From the NCBI GenBank assembly GCA_948474755.1, contig CAOLHI010002495.1, forward strand, positions 1 to 64,000: a DNA stretch of 64,000 bases, written 5' to 3'. The first letter of the stretch is position 1. Every line of letters starts with the position of its first letter. The position numbers were made by a program, and so were the translations under genes. Positions 44,096 through 55,890 of the stretch are shown in pieces. The notes under the pieces are model-generated. The model was not told the origin of the DNA and made no database searches. It worked only from the letters and a program-made list of their open reading frames with translations. Source of the stretch: Ctenosaura bakeri (lineage: Eukaryota > Chordata > Lepidosauria > Squamata > Iguanidae).

Positions 44096-44204
44096 CATAT
44101 TTGCAGTGATGGGGACTGAGCTGCTCTCAAAATCTACTTTACCAGGCGTCAGGAGGTCTGTTCCTCTTGTTGTCAGGGCATGGGTGGATGAAGTTTCCCC
44201 TCTC

Positions 44205-44335
44205 CTCCTCCCAGTAAGCCAGGCTGCAACAATCAGAAGCAGGATCCTTGTTATACTTTTGTGTTGCAGACTCAGGGGTGATGCCTGGTAAAGTGGGGAA
44301 GAGTTTGGCTGGGAGATGTTACTGAGTTATGCAAA
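44205..44335. mobile_element. Family C-related fragment
   Basis: 'aggctgcaacaatcagaagcaggatcc' and 'ggctgggagatgttactgagttatgc' recur in family C copies at 21.9 and 56.5 kb. Confidence 0.45.
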
Positions 44336-44433
44336 CATAACTCATTAGGAATACTATTCATAAGGCCTTGGTTTTGGCACAAAGAGTGGTTTAAATGCAC
44401 TTCTGCTATTTTGTGGAGTGTAATAGTGCTGTG

Positions 44434-44628
44434 TAGAGCCAGGATGGCTTAGTGCTTTGAACATTGGACTACAATCCTGGAGACGAAGGTTGGATTCTCC
44501 TCTCAGCCATGGAAACCTACTGAGTGACCTTGGACACATTGCACACTCTCAGCCCCAGAGAACCTCATGATAGGTTTGCCTTAGGGTCATCATAAGTTGG
44601 AAACAACTTGAAGGCACACAACAACAAT
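44434..44628 (+). mobile_element. tRNA-derived SINE, BovB-like tail
   Basis: 'agagccaggatggcttagtgctttgaacattgg' head, 'gttggattctcctctcagcc' B-box region and 'cataagttggaaacaacttgaaggcacacaacaac' tail. Confidence 0.88.
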
Positions 44629-45095
44629 CATGCTGGATATAGACTGCATCCACTTCCAGAAGGGCCAAATTTGCCACTAGTTCCACAGAGTTTCCTTAAA
44701 ACTTCAGATGACAGGAAAACAATCTCTTGAGCATTGTCACCTTAGGCAATTTTAATTTTCAAATTAATTAAATTCTATTTGGTTTTTTGTTTCTTGTGGT
44801 AGCTGATCCTCAGTTCTGTGTTATTTATGAAATGCCACTGTGAGATGTTGCTGCAGCTCGTTGGGGATCTTAATCTGTCACTCTCTTTGTTCTGAGATCA
44901 TTTTTCTGTCAAAATAACCCTTTGATGAAAGGCGAAGTTGCTTCATCAGCTGCCCACACACACCTGTATAGAACGTCAGCTCCTAAAGATGGTGTGACAG
45001 TCGCTGCCAGAAATGTCACTCACTACCTTCTGAAAGGTGTATGATGGACATGACTGAAGGGGCAGTTCACCATCTCCTTTCAAAATGCAACTCTA

Positions 45096-45096
<1 letters not shown>

Positions 45097-45147
<51 letters not shown>

Positions 45148-45156
45148 AATAATAAT
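45097..45156. repeat. (TTA)n microsatellite
   Basis: About 16 perfect tta units followed by an inverted (aat)n patch. Confidence 0.95.
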
Positions 45157-45447
45157 ATAATCAATATACACTTACCAGATAATTTTTTTCTAAGAAAGTT
45201 GTGGAGATTTAAAAATAAGGCAGCACCCACTTGCAATCTAATAAACACAATACAAAAAAGAAACCAGAAAGGGGAGAGAGGAGGAAAGACAGCAGGGGAT
45301 TAACTGTTCCATCACTGGGTGGCAGATGGGCGTAGGATGGTCTCCTCCTCTTCTCAGGCAAGGATGGCCCAAGACAGTTTGTGGGATGAGGCAAAAAACA
45401 AAGAGACGGTGCCTCACTTCTACTCCTGTCATGAACCCCAGGCCCAC

Positions 45448-45600
45448 CTCCCACTCAGTGCTGACTCTGCCCTTGAATAGGAGATGGAAAGTCCTCTGGT
45501 TAATTAAACATTGCCACCACTCACTGAATTAAACATCCCCATCTTAGTAGCACAGTGGGATGCCACAAGGGGGCCATCAATATCTAAGCTTAGAGAACCC
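45448..45600. mobile_element. Family E element, left half
   Basis: 'tcccactcagtgctgactctgcccttgaataggagatgg' and 'taattaaacattgccaccactcactgaatt' match the left arm of 42383-42661; the right arm is not clear. Confidence 0.65.
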
Positions 45601-45625
45601 CTTCCTCCTCCCACTCCCTCTGATA

Positions 45626-45804
45626 GGCCATTTCCGCACGACACTCTTATAGCGCGATGATTCCACTTTCAACTTCCTATGGAATCCCGGGGTTTGCAGT
45701 TCTGGGAGGGGCCAGCTGGCCCCTCCCGGAACTGCAAACCCCAGGATTCCATAGGAGGTTGAAAGTGGAATCATCGCGCTATAGAGTGTCGTGCGGAAAT
45801 GTTC
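45626..45804. mobile_element. Family A palindromic MITE, TSD ATA
   Basis: GGCCATTTCCGCACGAC / GTCGTGCGGAAATGTTC ends with ATA at 45623-45625 and 45805-45807. Both arms share 'cacgacactc/gagtgtcgtg' tips. Arms meet at 'ctgggaggggccagctggcccctcccgg'. Confidence 0.93.
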
Positions 45805-46398
45805 ATAGAGAGGAATCCTATCTACACATGTTGCTGAGAATCACGTGGAAATAGAAAGAGCTGTTTAAATAGAGAGAGTTGTTTAAAAGAAAGCATTTAT
45901 TCTAAGAGCAGGCAATGTAAATAACAGAAGGTATCACTATACATGGGAGCTCCTTCCCCCAGGTTCGCTTAGTAATTACAGTTACAGATAGTTACAGATA
46001 GTTATATTGTGTCAGCCAGGGCTTTTAAAAGAACAGAAATCCTAATGCGGCTATCTAAGAAATATCGTAGCTGTTCACATTGTTGATCAGGTGCTGAGAT
46101 GTTCTGCAGAGGCATAGCCAGGAGATGATGCCTAGCTAGGTCTACCTGCAACCAGCGATATGCCTCCTGTAGTTGATGTCTTTGTTCTTCTCTTTTCCTT
46201 GTGGTCCCCTGAGGCTTTTTAAAAACTTTTTAAAATCCAAGCATTTTGAAGATTCTCACCTTTCTCCTCCTGATTGGGCAACTATCTCTGTGACTTGTGA
46301 TGTCTTCTGTGATGCTGACCCCCAATAAAATGTAGCCTAACCCAGCATCTCATTAACCCTTTGTATGCCTGGAGGGAGAACTATCTCCTTTCAGCTCT

Positions 46399-46430
46399 GT
46401 TGTGATAATGGGAACACCCATTATCACAAC
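46399..46430. repeat. Perfect 14-bp hairpin
   Basis: gttgtgataatggg and cccattatcacaac are exact complements around aaca. Confidence 0.9.
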
Positions 46431-46792
46431 TCCATACACAAAGTGTGACTGGATGACAACAGAGTCCTACTTCAACACTAGTAATAGGGTAGTATCTTAC
46501 AAGGGAAGCAATTCAACTGTAGAGGTACTGGGAAGCCCATTTAGCAAACACAAATCTCTGTCTTCCAGAATCTTTCCCTGCATCCCTGGATCCGCTATCT
46601 GTGGTGACTGCTTCACTCTTAACTAATAGTGGGGCTGGTCCTGTTCCTAGGAAGCTGCCTCCCAGTGATCCTTGATTCTTTCACCCTCCCTGTGATTCTT
46701 AATCTTCTGACTGGTCAATTTTTTTTTTTAGGAGAAGGGTTGTTGCAGTAACTTCATACATTGGGCTGAACAAATCTGGTACTTTCTGAGCA

Positions 46793-46914
46793 GAGCATGG
46801 AAAGTTAGTGCCAGGCAAATGTCATCGATAAATGGGCAATAAATGGGCAATGGGAGCATGGAAAGTTAATGCCAGGCAAATGTCATCGATAAATGGGCAA
46901 TAAATGGGCAATGG
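46793..46914. repeat. 61-bp tandem duplication
   Basis: Two units starting 'gagcatggaaagtta' with one mismatch (gttagtg/gttaatg). Each unit itself holds two copies of 'aaatgggcaat'. A recent minisatellite seed. Confidence 0.95.
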
Positions 46915-47084
46915 CAGGATGAAGTCTGGTTGGTAGGATGAAGAGGGATTCTGGAAGCTGTAGTTAAAAAAGAAGCAACTTGACTGTTATGGGCTTCTAA
47001 TGGTATGCTCTTTTGCTGATTTTTATCTTCTGCCTTTTAACGGATTTCCGAAGTTTGTATAATTACATTTTAATAATAATTTTG

Positions 47085-47195
47085 TATGTATTTTATTGAT
47101 CCTGCTGGGAATGCTCTAGCTAGAGATCCTGAGTATAGACAGTTGGACTCAGTGGCTCATTGGCCCCCTTCCAGCTCCATGATTCTGTGATTTTA
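47085..47195 (+). mobile_element. CR1 3' end fragment
   Basis: 'ttggactcagtggctcattggcccccttccagctccatgattctgtgat' matches the CR1 3' end, including the ATTCTATGAT-type tail. Confidence 0.6.
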
Positions 47196-47324
47196 TGTAT
47201 TTGTGCGTATTTTAATCTGGAGTCATTCTGCTCTTTCTAAAAAGCCTTGAGATGCAGTATAAGGAAAAATAAAGGATATAAAAGAATTGACGACAACAAC
47301 AATAACAACATACCTTTCAACTAT

Positions 47325-47650
47325 CCTAATTAGGCAAGGATAGTCCCAATTAATTCTCTGTCATCCCACTTTTCAGCTGCTTTTAAAATGTTCCAGTTTC
47401 TCTCTCCTTCTCCCACTTTTCCCCTTTCTTGTCAGTTAGCTTCAATTGCAGCAAACAGTTCAAAGTGCAAAGGTAGATTGTATTCAATTAACTCAGCAGT
47501 TAAGAAGACAGAAAGAAGCACAATCTTGCCCTTCCCAGTAGGTTCAGGCAAAGGCAAGCTGCTGCAGCCTCTCTTGTTTATGTTTTCTTCCTCATTAATA
47601 ACTTTTGTCATCTTGACCAGACTCTGATGTCTCTTGACCACAAGTCTACA
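47325..47650 (-). repeat. Family D dispersed repeat, inverted copy
   Basis: 'gtcatcccacttttcagctgcttttaaaatg' through 'ctgctgcagcctctcttg..cctcattaataactttt' is the reverse of 15955-16290 and 37260-37800. Confidence 0.65.
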
Positions 47651-47850
47651 TGTTTTCATCTGTGAAATGTTGTAGGGTATGCAACAACTGCCACTTTTTC
47701 AAGCTCTTCCAACCCTCTATAGACCAACAGCCTTGCTTTTGATTTTGGCTTGCTGCTGGATAAGATGATTGGTTCTTTCCAGAGCCTGATTGCCTGTGGA
47801 TGACTACAACAGAATGTGTACTTGATGCTGTCTGTCTTTTTGAAGTCTCG

Positions 47851-47962
47851 GGCCATTTCCGCCCTAGACTGTTATAGTGCTATTATTCCACTTTCAACAT
47901 CCTATGGAATCCTGGGGTTTGCAGTTTAGGGAGGGGCCTCAAAGTCTACGGCGGAAATGGCC
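47851..47962. mobile_element. One-arm family A MITE keeping both tips, TSD TCG/TCA
   Basis: Full left arm GGCCATTTCCGCCCTAG to 'tagggaggggcctc', then only the last 20 bp of the right end, GTCTACGGCGGAAATGGCC. Flanks TCG and TCA. The missing part is exactly one arm. Confidence 0.9.
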
Positions 47963-47964
47963 TC

Positions 47965-49530
47965 AGTCTTGATCCTGTACAGCTGGGCTCACCAAGGGCA
48001 ATTCCATTGAAAGCACCACTTCAGATCTCAGTACCTGAGGTTTTGACTTTTCTTCCCTTCCCTCCCCTCTAGGCCCTCGTGAAGGAACTGTTAAAACAGG
48101 CTCAGTTTCATAACTTGCTCCAGAATTTTGAGCACTGCCTCAGCTTCATTCCACTTGCCATGGTGTTGAAAGAGCAGCGTGCAGCCTGCTGTACCATACA
48201 TTTATCTCTTTAACTGTCAGCAAAGGAGACAAATAAATGCTTTTTCTTTACTGTGCGGTAGAGAACACTCTGGGTTAAAAAAAAGAAAAGAATAAAAAAG
48301 AAGTGGTGATTTTGAAATGTCAAGGAAACCAAATGTGCACGCTTGGGTTGATCCAGACCTTGGATAGTCTCACCCTGAAAAGACATTTTTTAGAAGAAGA
48401 CAGTCTAATAGCTGAGAGATCACAGGAGAGAGAAAGAAAGGTGAACAGTTTCCTTAGAGCGCTGATACTAAAGAGAAGATGTTTGTTGGTTTGATAGAAA
48501 CAGAAAGGTACGTAGTGCTACTTTATGTGTGTGTCGGGAGGGAGCTTTCAGGCCACCTGTAGACTTACGGCAACCTCGTGAACTTCATAGGGATTTCTTA
48601 GGCAAGGAATACTCAGAGGCAGTTTTGCTATTACCTTTGAATTATCTGAAGGCATGTGAGATAGCAACAATGGGGCTAAATGATGAATTCTCTATGGAGG
48701 GGGAAAAACAATAGGAGTTAAAAGGTAGAGATATTGGAAAACATATAGAATTATAGAGAAAAATTAAAAATCCTGAAGAAATACAGAAACGGATATAAAT
48801 AATTAAAGATATCACGGGTAATATTCTATATACTGAGAAGTTTTAAGAAGTGAGGTTAAGGCCTTTATAGATAACAAGGTTGATAATGATAAAGTTCGGA
48901 ATAATCTGAAAATGGAAGAAAAGATAGAGAAGTAGGAAAATTATATACAAATACGAACCACTCGGAAGTGGAAAAGGAAAAGAGGAATGATAGAAAATAA
49001 AACCTTGAGTTAAAAGTGAATGTCTGAATGTCTAAAATTTAAGAAATTATAAGGATAGATAAAAGTGGAGGTTTTTTTTCTTGTTTTTTAAAAATATTGT
49101 CTATTTGATGCTTAATTGTTGGTAAGTACTAACTAGAGAATCACCAAGGAAGACAGGAAAGGAGAATAAGGGAAGACATTAAATGTTAAATATTTCTAGA
49201 AACCTTGTTTTGCTATTTGTGAAGCTGGGTATGGAGTGTATGTTTGTGTGTACGTGTATGTGGTTATAAGCAGACTTATACTAAATGTTATATATGTAGA
49301 ATGGTAGATATGCTAAACCGTGTGTGATAAAGATAAGAAACAATATGTGAGATGAGAAAATACTGGGATGTATAGATATTTTCTTTTTATTGTATTGTAC
49401 TATTCTAATGTTGAGTTATTTACTCTTAGTTGTTTTTATGTTGTTATTGATGAGTAAAAAGAATATTTTAAGGAATTGAAGTATCTGAAGGGAGAGTCTG
49501 ATTCTTCATGGACATTTAGCATATTTGCTT
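47965..49530. other. No gene recognised; AT-rich from 48720
   Basis: 48720-49500 is A-rich and purine-biased ('gaaaaattaaaaatcctgaagaaatacag'), and could be the 3' region of an L1-type LINE. No protein signature. The CR1 insertion begins at its end. Confidence 0.35.
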
Positions 49531-49534
49531 TCCC

Positions 49535-52079
49535 TTAATAGGTTACAAGAGAAGAGGAGAAAGTGTGGCCCACAGGACACCTTCCTCAACCAAATGACTG
49601 AACATTCAAAGAGGAGAGATACAGTAATAATAGGAGATTTCAATTACCCGGATATATGCTGGCAGTCAAACTCTGCCAAGACAGCAAGGTCCAGCAAGTT
49701 TCTTGCTTGTCTTGCAGACAACTTCATGGTCCAGAAGGTGGAAGAGGCCACAAGGGGATCAAATATTCTAGATCTGGTCTTGACCAACAGGGATGACCTT
49801 GTGAATGAGGTAGAAGTGGTTGGATCTTTAGGGGGGAGTGACCATGCCCTGTTGGAATTTAGCATTCAGTGGGAAGGAGAAGATAAGGGTAGCCAGACAC
49901 TCGTCTTAGATTTTAAAAAAGCGGACTTCTGTAAACTTAGGGAGCTGCTGGCTGGAATTCCGTGGTCAGGAATAGTGAAAGGGAAAGGAGTTCAGGAGGC
50001 ATGGGAGTTCCTTAAAAAGGAGATACTGACGGCACAGTCTAAAACTGTGCCAATAAGGAGGAAAAATGGAAGGCATCTGAAGAAACCAGAATGGTTGACT
50101 AAAGAACTCTCAGCTGAGCTAAGAGTTAAGAGAAACACGTATAGGAAATGGAAGAAGGGGGAAACCACCAAAGAAGAATTTAAGCAAGTAGCCAGGAGAT
50201 GTAGGGAGGAGGTCAGAAAGGCTAAAGCACAGAACGAACTTAGGCTGGCCAGAGACATTAAAAACAATAAAAAGGGTTTTTTTAAATATGTCCGCAGCAA
50301 AAGGAAAAAGAAGGAGACAGTAGGGTCGCTACGCAGAGAAGATGGCGAATTACTCACAGGGGGGAGAGAAAAGGCAGAGCTACTTAACACCTTCTTTGCC
50401 TCCGTATTTTCCCAGAAGGATACAAGCACTCAACCTGGCGGTAGGGGAGCAGGGGAGGAAGCAGAGGAAATGAGGCACTTAATAAGTAGAGAGGTGGTAC
50501 AGGAATACCTGGCCGCATTGGATGAATTCATGTCTCCAGGGCCAGATGAATTGCATCCTAGGATATTAAAAGAGCTGGCAGAGGTCATTTCGGAACCGCT
50601 TGCTATAATTTTTGAGAAATCTTGGAGGACAGGAGAAGTTCCAGCAGATTGGAAGAGAGCAAATGTTATCCCCATCTTCAAGAAGGGAAAAAAAGAGGAC
50701 CCAAATAATTATCGCCCAGTCAGCCTGACATCGGTACCCGGAAAGATCCTGGAGCAGATCATTAAGCGTTCAGTTTCTAATCATTTAGAAAACAACGCAA
50801 TAATCACGAGAAGTCAACATGGATTTCTCAAAAATAAGTCATGCCAGACTAATCTGATCTCTTTTTATGATAGAGTTACTAGCTTGATAGATGAAGGGAA
50901 TGCTGTGGATGTAGCATATCTCGATTTCAGTAAGGCCTTTGACAAAGTTCCCCATGACATTCTTGCATCGAAGCTAGTAAAATGTGGGCTAGACAGGGCT
51001 ACTGTTAATTGGATATGTAATTGGTTGACCGACCGAACCCAAAGGGTGATCACGGATGGCTGCTTTTCATCCTGGAGAGAAGTGATTAGTGGGGTGCCAC
51101 AAGGTTCTGTCCTGGGCCCAGTGCTGTTCAATATTTTTATCAATGACTTAGATGAAGGAATAGAGGGTATGCTCATCAAATTTGCAGATGACACCAAATT
51201 GGGAGGGGTTGCTAATACGCCAGAGGACAGGATCAAAATTCAAAATGACCTGGATAGATTGGAGAGCTGGGCTAGGGCGAACAAAATGAAATTCAACAGA
51301 GAGAAATGTAAGGTTCTACACTTAGGCAGAAATAATGGAATACAGAAATATAGGATGGGGGACACGTGGCTGGATAGCAGTACGTGTGAAAGGGATCTAG
51401 GAGTCTTCATAGACCACAAGCTGAACATGAGTCAGCAGTGTGATGCGGCAGCCAAGAAAGCCAATGCAATTCTCGGCTGCATCAATAGGAGTATGGTGTC
51501 TAGATCGAGGGAGGTACTGGTACCACTCTACTCTGCTTTGGTTAGACCCCATCTTGAATACTGTGTCCAGTTCTGGGCACCCCAATTCAAGAAGGATATT
51601 GACAAGCTGGAGCAAGTCCAGAGGAGGGTGACCAAAATGGTGAGAGGCCTGGAAAACATGCCCTATGAGGATAGACTGAGAGAGCTGGGTATGTTTAGTC
51701 TGCAGAAAAGGAGGTTAAGAGGGGACATGATAGCCATGTTTAAATATTTGAAGGGATGCCACGTAGAGGAAGGAGGGGGCTTGTTTTCTGCTGCTCCAGA
51801 AACCAGGACAAGGAGCAATGGATTCAAGCTGCAGGAAAGGAGATTCCACCTGAACCTCAGGAAGAACTTCCTGACAGTCAGGGCTGTCCGGCAGTGGAAT
51901 CTGCTGCCTCGGAGAGTAGTGGAGTCTCCTACCTTGGAGGTTTTTAAGCAGAGGCTTGATGGCCATCTGTCGGGAGTGCTTTGAGGGTGTTCCTGCATGA
52001 CAGGGAGTTGGACTGGATGGCCCGTGTGGTCTCTTCCAACTCTACATTTCTATGATTCTATGATTCTATGATTCTATGA
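49535..52079 (+). mobile_element. 5'-truncated young CR1 LINE
   Basis: The element enters inside the endonuclease domain and runs through reverse transcriptase and the C-terminal block to a short 3' UTR ('gggagttggactggatggccc..ggtctcttccaactctac') and the diagnostic CR1 octamer tail, about four ATTCTATG units (52048-52079). Loss of the 5' end is typical of target-primed reverse transcription. It is on the same strand as HTR5A but far downstream. Confidence 0.95.
49594..51984 (+). CDS. CR1 ORF2 remnant: endonuclease (C-terminal part) and reverse transcriptase, uninterrupted
   Basis: An open frame free of stops from about 49525 to TGA at 51982-51984 (819 codons counted from 49525; the first ATG is at 49594). 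With residue 1 at 49525: [10 protein letters not shown] (37-46) and GGSDH are apurinic-endonuclease-like motifs; RT motifs are [13 protein letters not shown] (D467), [10 protein letters not shown] (523-532) and the catalytic FADD (553-556). C-terminal blocks include [13 protein letters not shown] and [21 protein letters not shown]. About 150 N-terminal endonuclease residues and all of ORF1 are missing, so it cannot retrotranspose by itself. The open frame suggests a recent insertion. Confidence 0.92.
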   Translation: MTEHSKRRDTVIIGDFNYPDICWQSNSAKTARSSKFLACLADNFMVQKVEEATRGSNILDLVLTNRDDLVNEVEVVGSLGGSDHALLEFSIQWEGEDKGSQTLVLDFKKADFCKLRELLAGIPWSGIVKGKGVQEAWEFLKKEILTAQSKTVPIRRKNGRHLKKPEWLTKELSAELRVKRNTYRKWKKGETTKEEFKQVARRCREEVRKAKAQNELRLARDIKNNKKGFFKYVRSKRKKKETVGSLRREDGELLTGGREKAELLNTFFASVFSQKDTSTQPGGRGAGEEAEEMRHLISREVVQEYLAALDEFMSPGPDELHPRILKELAEVISEPLAIIFEKSWRTGEVPADWKRANVIPIFKKGKKEDPNNYRPVSLTSVPGKILEQIIKRSVSNHLENNAIITRSQHGFLKNKSCQTNLISFYDRVTSLIDEGNAVDVAYLDFSKAFDKVPHDILASKLVKCGLDRATVNWICNWLTDRTQRVITDGCFSSWREVISGVPQGSVLGPVLFNIFINDLDEGIEGMLIKFADDTKLGGVANTPEDRIKIQNDLDRLESWARANKMKFNREKCKVLHLGRNNGIQKYRMGDTWLDSSTCERDLGVFIDHKLNMSQQCDAAAKKANAILGCINRSMVSRSREVLVPLYSALVRPHLEYCVQFWAPQFKKDIDKLEQVQRRVTKMVRGLENMPYEDRLRELGMFSLQKRRLRGDMIAMFKYLKGCHVEEGGGLFSAAPETRTRSNGFKLQERRFHLNLRKNFLTVRAVRQWNLLPRRVVESPTLEVFKQRLDGHLSGVL

Positions 52080-52259
52080 CACATGTGGCTGCTACCTCTT
52101 TTTTGTACCCTCTAGCTTCCTGATAACCCTTCTAGCCTTTCCACCAATAAAAAGGAAAGGAAAGAAAAAAAATTCAGGTGAAACAAATACCTGGAAAGGA
52201 TCAGTTAACTTCATAAAGCATTATGACCAGTTTTCTAATTTACATCTCTCTGTATCTCA

Positions 52260-52400
52260 TTATACCCCCACAACTGTGTACCTGCTGATATACCTGTGGC
52301 TTGAAGACCATGTTCCCATTATTGCATCTGAAGAAGTGGATTGAAATCTACAAAAGCTCATGTTGGAAATAATCAGTCTTAAAAGTGCCAATAGATTACC
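52260..52400 (+). repeat. Dispersed repeat, first of a direct pair
   Basis: 'gatatacctgtggcttgaagaccatgttcccatt..gcatctgaagaagtggattgaaatctacaaaagctcatg..cttaaaagtgcca' recurs at 52873-53000 with few differences. The 'catctgaagaagtg..gctcatg' core is a common reptilian repeat. Confidence 0.8.
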
Positions 52401-52872
52401 TTCCCCTCCTGATCTTTTTGTACTAAAACAGACTTCCCCATCTTCCCCAACCCTGAACCTGCAAATCAGGAAATGGAAGTGAGCTCAGATATCTGATATT
52501 TGGGCCCCAATGCAGGTACTTAGGTGTGAAAATCCAAAACTGCATGGTCTGGCAGTGTTTTCCACTGATTTGTTACAGCCACTCTGTTCAGCATCAATTC
52601 ACCAAGTCTTGTACGGAAGTCCTAAGACTCTTGTAGACATTCTTATGCATTGGAGCAGAAATTGGAGGGTGAGATCATGTGAACCTATTAACTAGCAAAA
52701 CTGTCCCTGCATCTTCCATGCCAAAATGTTGAATGTCATATATTAATTGGCTAGTGGCCATGCTAGCATGAGGATTCTAGGGCTGTAGTCTAAAAAAGTG
52801 ACCTTTCTAAGCCCTGAGAGGTGTTAAATACATACTCTAATAGTCATGCTGTAACTCCTTTGTTCCTTCAGT

Positions 52873-53005
52873 TCTGATATACCTGTGACTTGAAGACCAT
52901 GTTCCCATTGTTGCATCTGAAGAAGTGAATTGAAATCTACAAAAGCTCATGCTGGAAATAGTCTTAAAAGTGCCAGTAGATTCCTTTCTCCTCCTGATCT
53001 TTTTA
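52873..53005 (+). repeat. Dispersed repeat, second of a direct pair
   Basis: Direct-oriented copy of 52260-52400, about 610 bp apart. Both are followed by 'ttcc(cc)tcctgatctttttgtactaaaaca', so the similarity continues past the core; together they look like a segmental duplication or a pair of terminal repeats. Confidence 0.75.
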
Positions 53006-53061
53006 TATTAAAACAAGATGTACTGTTGTTTTGGTTACTAAGTAAAGCCTTCTGAAACACT

Positions 53062-53266
53062 GGTCATTTCCACACCAGACTGTTATGATGCTATTATTCC
53101 ACTTTCAACATCCTATGGAATCCTTTGAGGCCCTTTCCTAAACTGCAAACCCCAGGATTCCATAGGATGTTAAAAGTGGCCCCTCCCTAAACTGCAAACC
53201 CCAAATTCCATCGGAATCATGGAAAGTGGAATAATAGAACTATAACAGTCTAGTGTGGAAATGGCC
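53062..53266. mobile_element. Family A MITE with internal duplication, TSD ACT
   Basis: GGTCATTTCC / GGAAATGGCC ends with ACT at 53059-53061 and 53267-53269. The right half contains two copies of 'ccctaaactgcaaacccca', so part of the arm has been duplicated. Confidence 0.88.
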
Positions 53267-53269
53267 ACT

Positions 53270-55435
53270 CTGAGCTCTTTTCTTTGAACCAGGGACTACC
53301 CAGTACATGACAATATCTCTGCGCAATTGTGGTTGATGCTTAAAGTGTCATGTTCTGTGACATCACTAGGGACTGCCCCTTGTGACATCACTTACTAGGG
53401 CCCACCTCCCACAACGTGACAAGGTGTCATCCTTCACTCTCAGGTTTTGATGCTGAAATCTCAGGATTGACCTGGCAACCTTTGGTATAATGGAGGACTG
53501 TCACCCATCGCCAGTGCGGAAGTGAGAGTCATCTGCCAGTCCAATCTGCTTCTGAATATGGAATGGAAGGAGGTGGGAACCATTTTTCCTTTGCCTCAGA
53601 CAGCAAAATACCTCACGCTGGCCCTGTTACCACATCTCTTCTACTCAACCCTAGGCGGCTAAATTACAGTTACTGGTTAAGAACAATAAGCATTAAATTC
53701 TGAGAAGCCTGCCTGCTACGTACATAATGATACTCCTGTCAGAACACTGAGAGAGTTTATTGTTCCCGAATAGGTCAGGACCTACCTTGGGTATTGAGAA
53801 AGTGTTATTAACTGTTGTTTGGTCTTGTTTCTTGCTGCTTAACCATCCCTGCAAAGCACAGCATTGACATCAAGCTTCACAATGAAAAAAATATATATAG
53901 GGGAAAAGGTTTATTACTAAATGTTTGTCGCCATTTGTTAATGTCCTGCAGTTGCTCCCAGAATCTGTCTTGCAGGTGGGACTTTGCTTTGCTCTTGGCC
54001 AGAAGGCAGAACTGCTGTAATTGCAATGCTTCCAAACATATTCGGACCAATCTTTTACTTACCTCTGTTATAATTTAAAATGGAGACTCATTCCTAAGGA
54101 AGGGCTTGCAGGGCATTAACAGGAAAGCGAGCAGGAGGAGGGTTGGGGAGAATGAAAGAGAAAAAGAAAAAGACAGCCAAAATATTTCAGTGGGGATAGT
54201 AGAAGAGAATACAATCAGAAGGAACCATTTCAGATCCAAAAAAGCTTTATTCAGGGAGTAGTGAAAGGGGAGCCCTGCAGCTACATTCGGCAAAAGACTC
54301 CTTCTTGTGCACCTCTGCGCATCCAGGTGCTCTGGGTCACTCATTTTCTGGAAGTTTTCAGGAAGAATAACTCCCCTTTCAAGATGTTTCGAGAATCACA
54401 AGTCTGAAATCCTGACCAGATAGAGTGGCAGCGGTGGCAATAAAGGCAGACATGAAAGTGACCACATTGTGGAGGTTGTGTTGCCTGAAGGTCATTGCAT
54501 AGTCAGCCAAGAATTCTGACCTCTGCAATGACCAAAAAAGTGAATTATAGTTATGCAAGTCTGAATTCTGCCAACAGGATTTGTAATTCACCAACAGGAT
54601 TTTGGCTTAAATCCAAAAAATGAGGAAAGTATTTTTCCGAGGCAGCACTCTTGCCCTGAGAGTCCTCCTCTTGACCTGAGGACCAGAGAAGAGGGTCCAG
54701 GCCAGTCCCTTAGATCTGGGAATCCTGCACCCAACTCATTCTGAGAGTGGAATTCATTATCCTCTTAATTGCAAGGAAATGATGGAATGAACACTCGGCC
54801 CTGAAAAGGTCATAAAAATTATGAAACAGGAATTGCAGGCATTTTTTTTAAACAAGGGCACACGGAAATCAGATGTCCTGCAGGGCTTAAGCTAATTTGT
54901 TGTATTTCTCACTTTGTGCACTGAAGCTTTTTGATGTCTCTAGCATTGATTCCCTGGAGGACGGAGACGCATCAAAAGAGATCTGATGTTTTCCTTAAGC
55001 TTACTGACCAAAAATAATGCTTACGGGGTTGTTTTTCCCCAAATGCTGATGGTTCAGAGATTTTTACTGTTGTTCTGCCAAAAGACCAAATATCAAACCA
55101 GCTGTTTGTTCTAAGAAGAAAAGATTTATGCTACTTAATAGAGGAAAGTATCTCAGGAGAGGAATAGATCAGCAAATTTAATGTGCGTGACATAACAGAG
55201 AAGAGAGTTAAGTGCAAAAAAAAATGTAACTAAAGAAAAAGAAATGATAAAAGACCTGTAAAATAAGGAATAGAATCTAGTTATGTGTCACCTGTCAGCA
55301 CAGAAGTAACCTTTCCATTCACTATACTCTCTAGAAGACAAGTTCATCTACTGAAGCTAAGTGGGGGTAGATTCAGGACAGATAAAAGTAACCACTTTTT
55401 CACACAGTTCTTCAAAGTTCAGATGTAGTGTTTAT
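53270..55435. other. No gene recognised
   Basis: Mostly unique-looking; short frames (53815-54078, 54075-54344) have no family signature. Short 'ttggaacc..gtgacatcact' units repeat near 53350-53390. Confidence 0.4.
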
Positions 55436-55439
55436 GGAT

Positions 55440-55885
55440 GTATATGGTCCAGGTCCAGGACACCTAAAGGACTGTATCTCCCTATTTTTGCCTGCCCAAG
55501 CCCTAAGATCTTCAGGGCAACCCTTTCTCACAATCTCACTACCTTTCCTGACATACCTGGTGAATAAAAAGGAGAGGGCCTTCTTAGAGCAACCTTCTGA
55601 ATTCTGGATCTCTCTCCCAGAGAGGTTAGGATGGCTGCCTGCTTGCTCTCCTTCCTCTGGTAGTGGAAGACTTTCTTATTCCAGCAGGATTTCAGGAATG
55701 GAATCAAACAGGCTTTTAAAGGTTGTACTGTTTCATTTGTTTATATATTTTATCTTTTAATGACTTTTTAATGGTTTTAATTCTATAAATTGTTTAATTT
55801 CTTTCCCAAGAAATGTATTTTTCTGATGTTTGGGTATGTTCTGTTCTGGTTTTAATCAGTTCTGCTTTTAATATCCTGTGAGCCA
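55440..55885 (+). mobile_element. L2-like LINE 3' end
   Basis: 'tggatctctctcccagagaggttaggatggctgcctgc..ggaagactttcttattccagcaggatttcagg' is the same class as 1-345, which begins 'agaatctggaacgctcttcccagagaag'. AT-rich tail to about 55885. Confidence 0.6.
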
Positions 55886-55890
55886 CCTAA

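Larger units (their letters stand above)
45810..47080. other. No gene recognised
   Basis: Holds a perfect 14-bp hairpin with a 4-nt loop (46399-46430) and a 61-bp tandem duplication (46793-46914). 45840-46700 may be decayed LTR sequence, but no ends were found. Confidence 0.4.

Noticed and set aside
49525..49593. Extra 23 residues before the first ATG of the CR1 frame
   Set aside because: Starts at a TTG and includes pre-insertion flank; the CR1 boundary lies within it.
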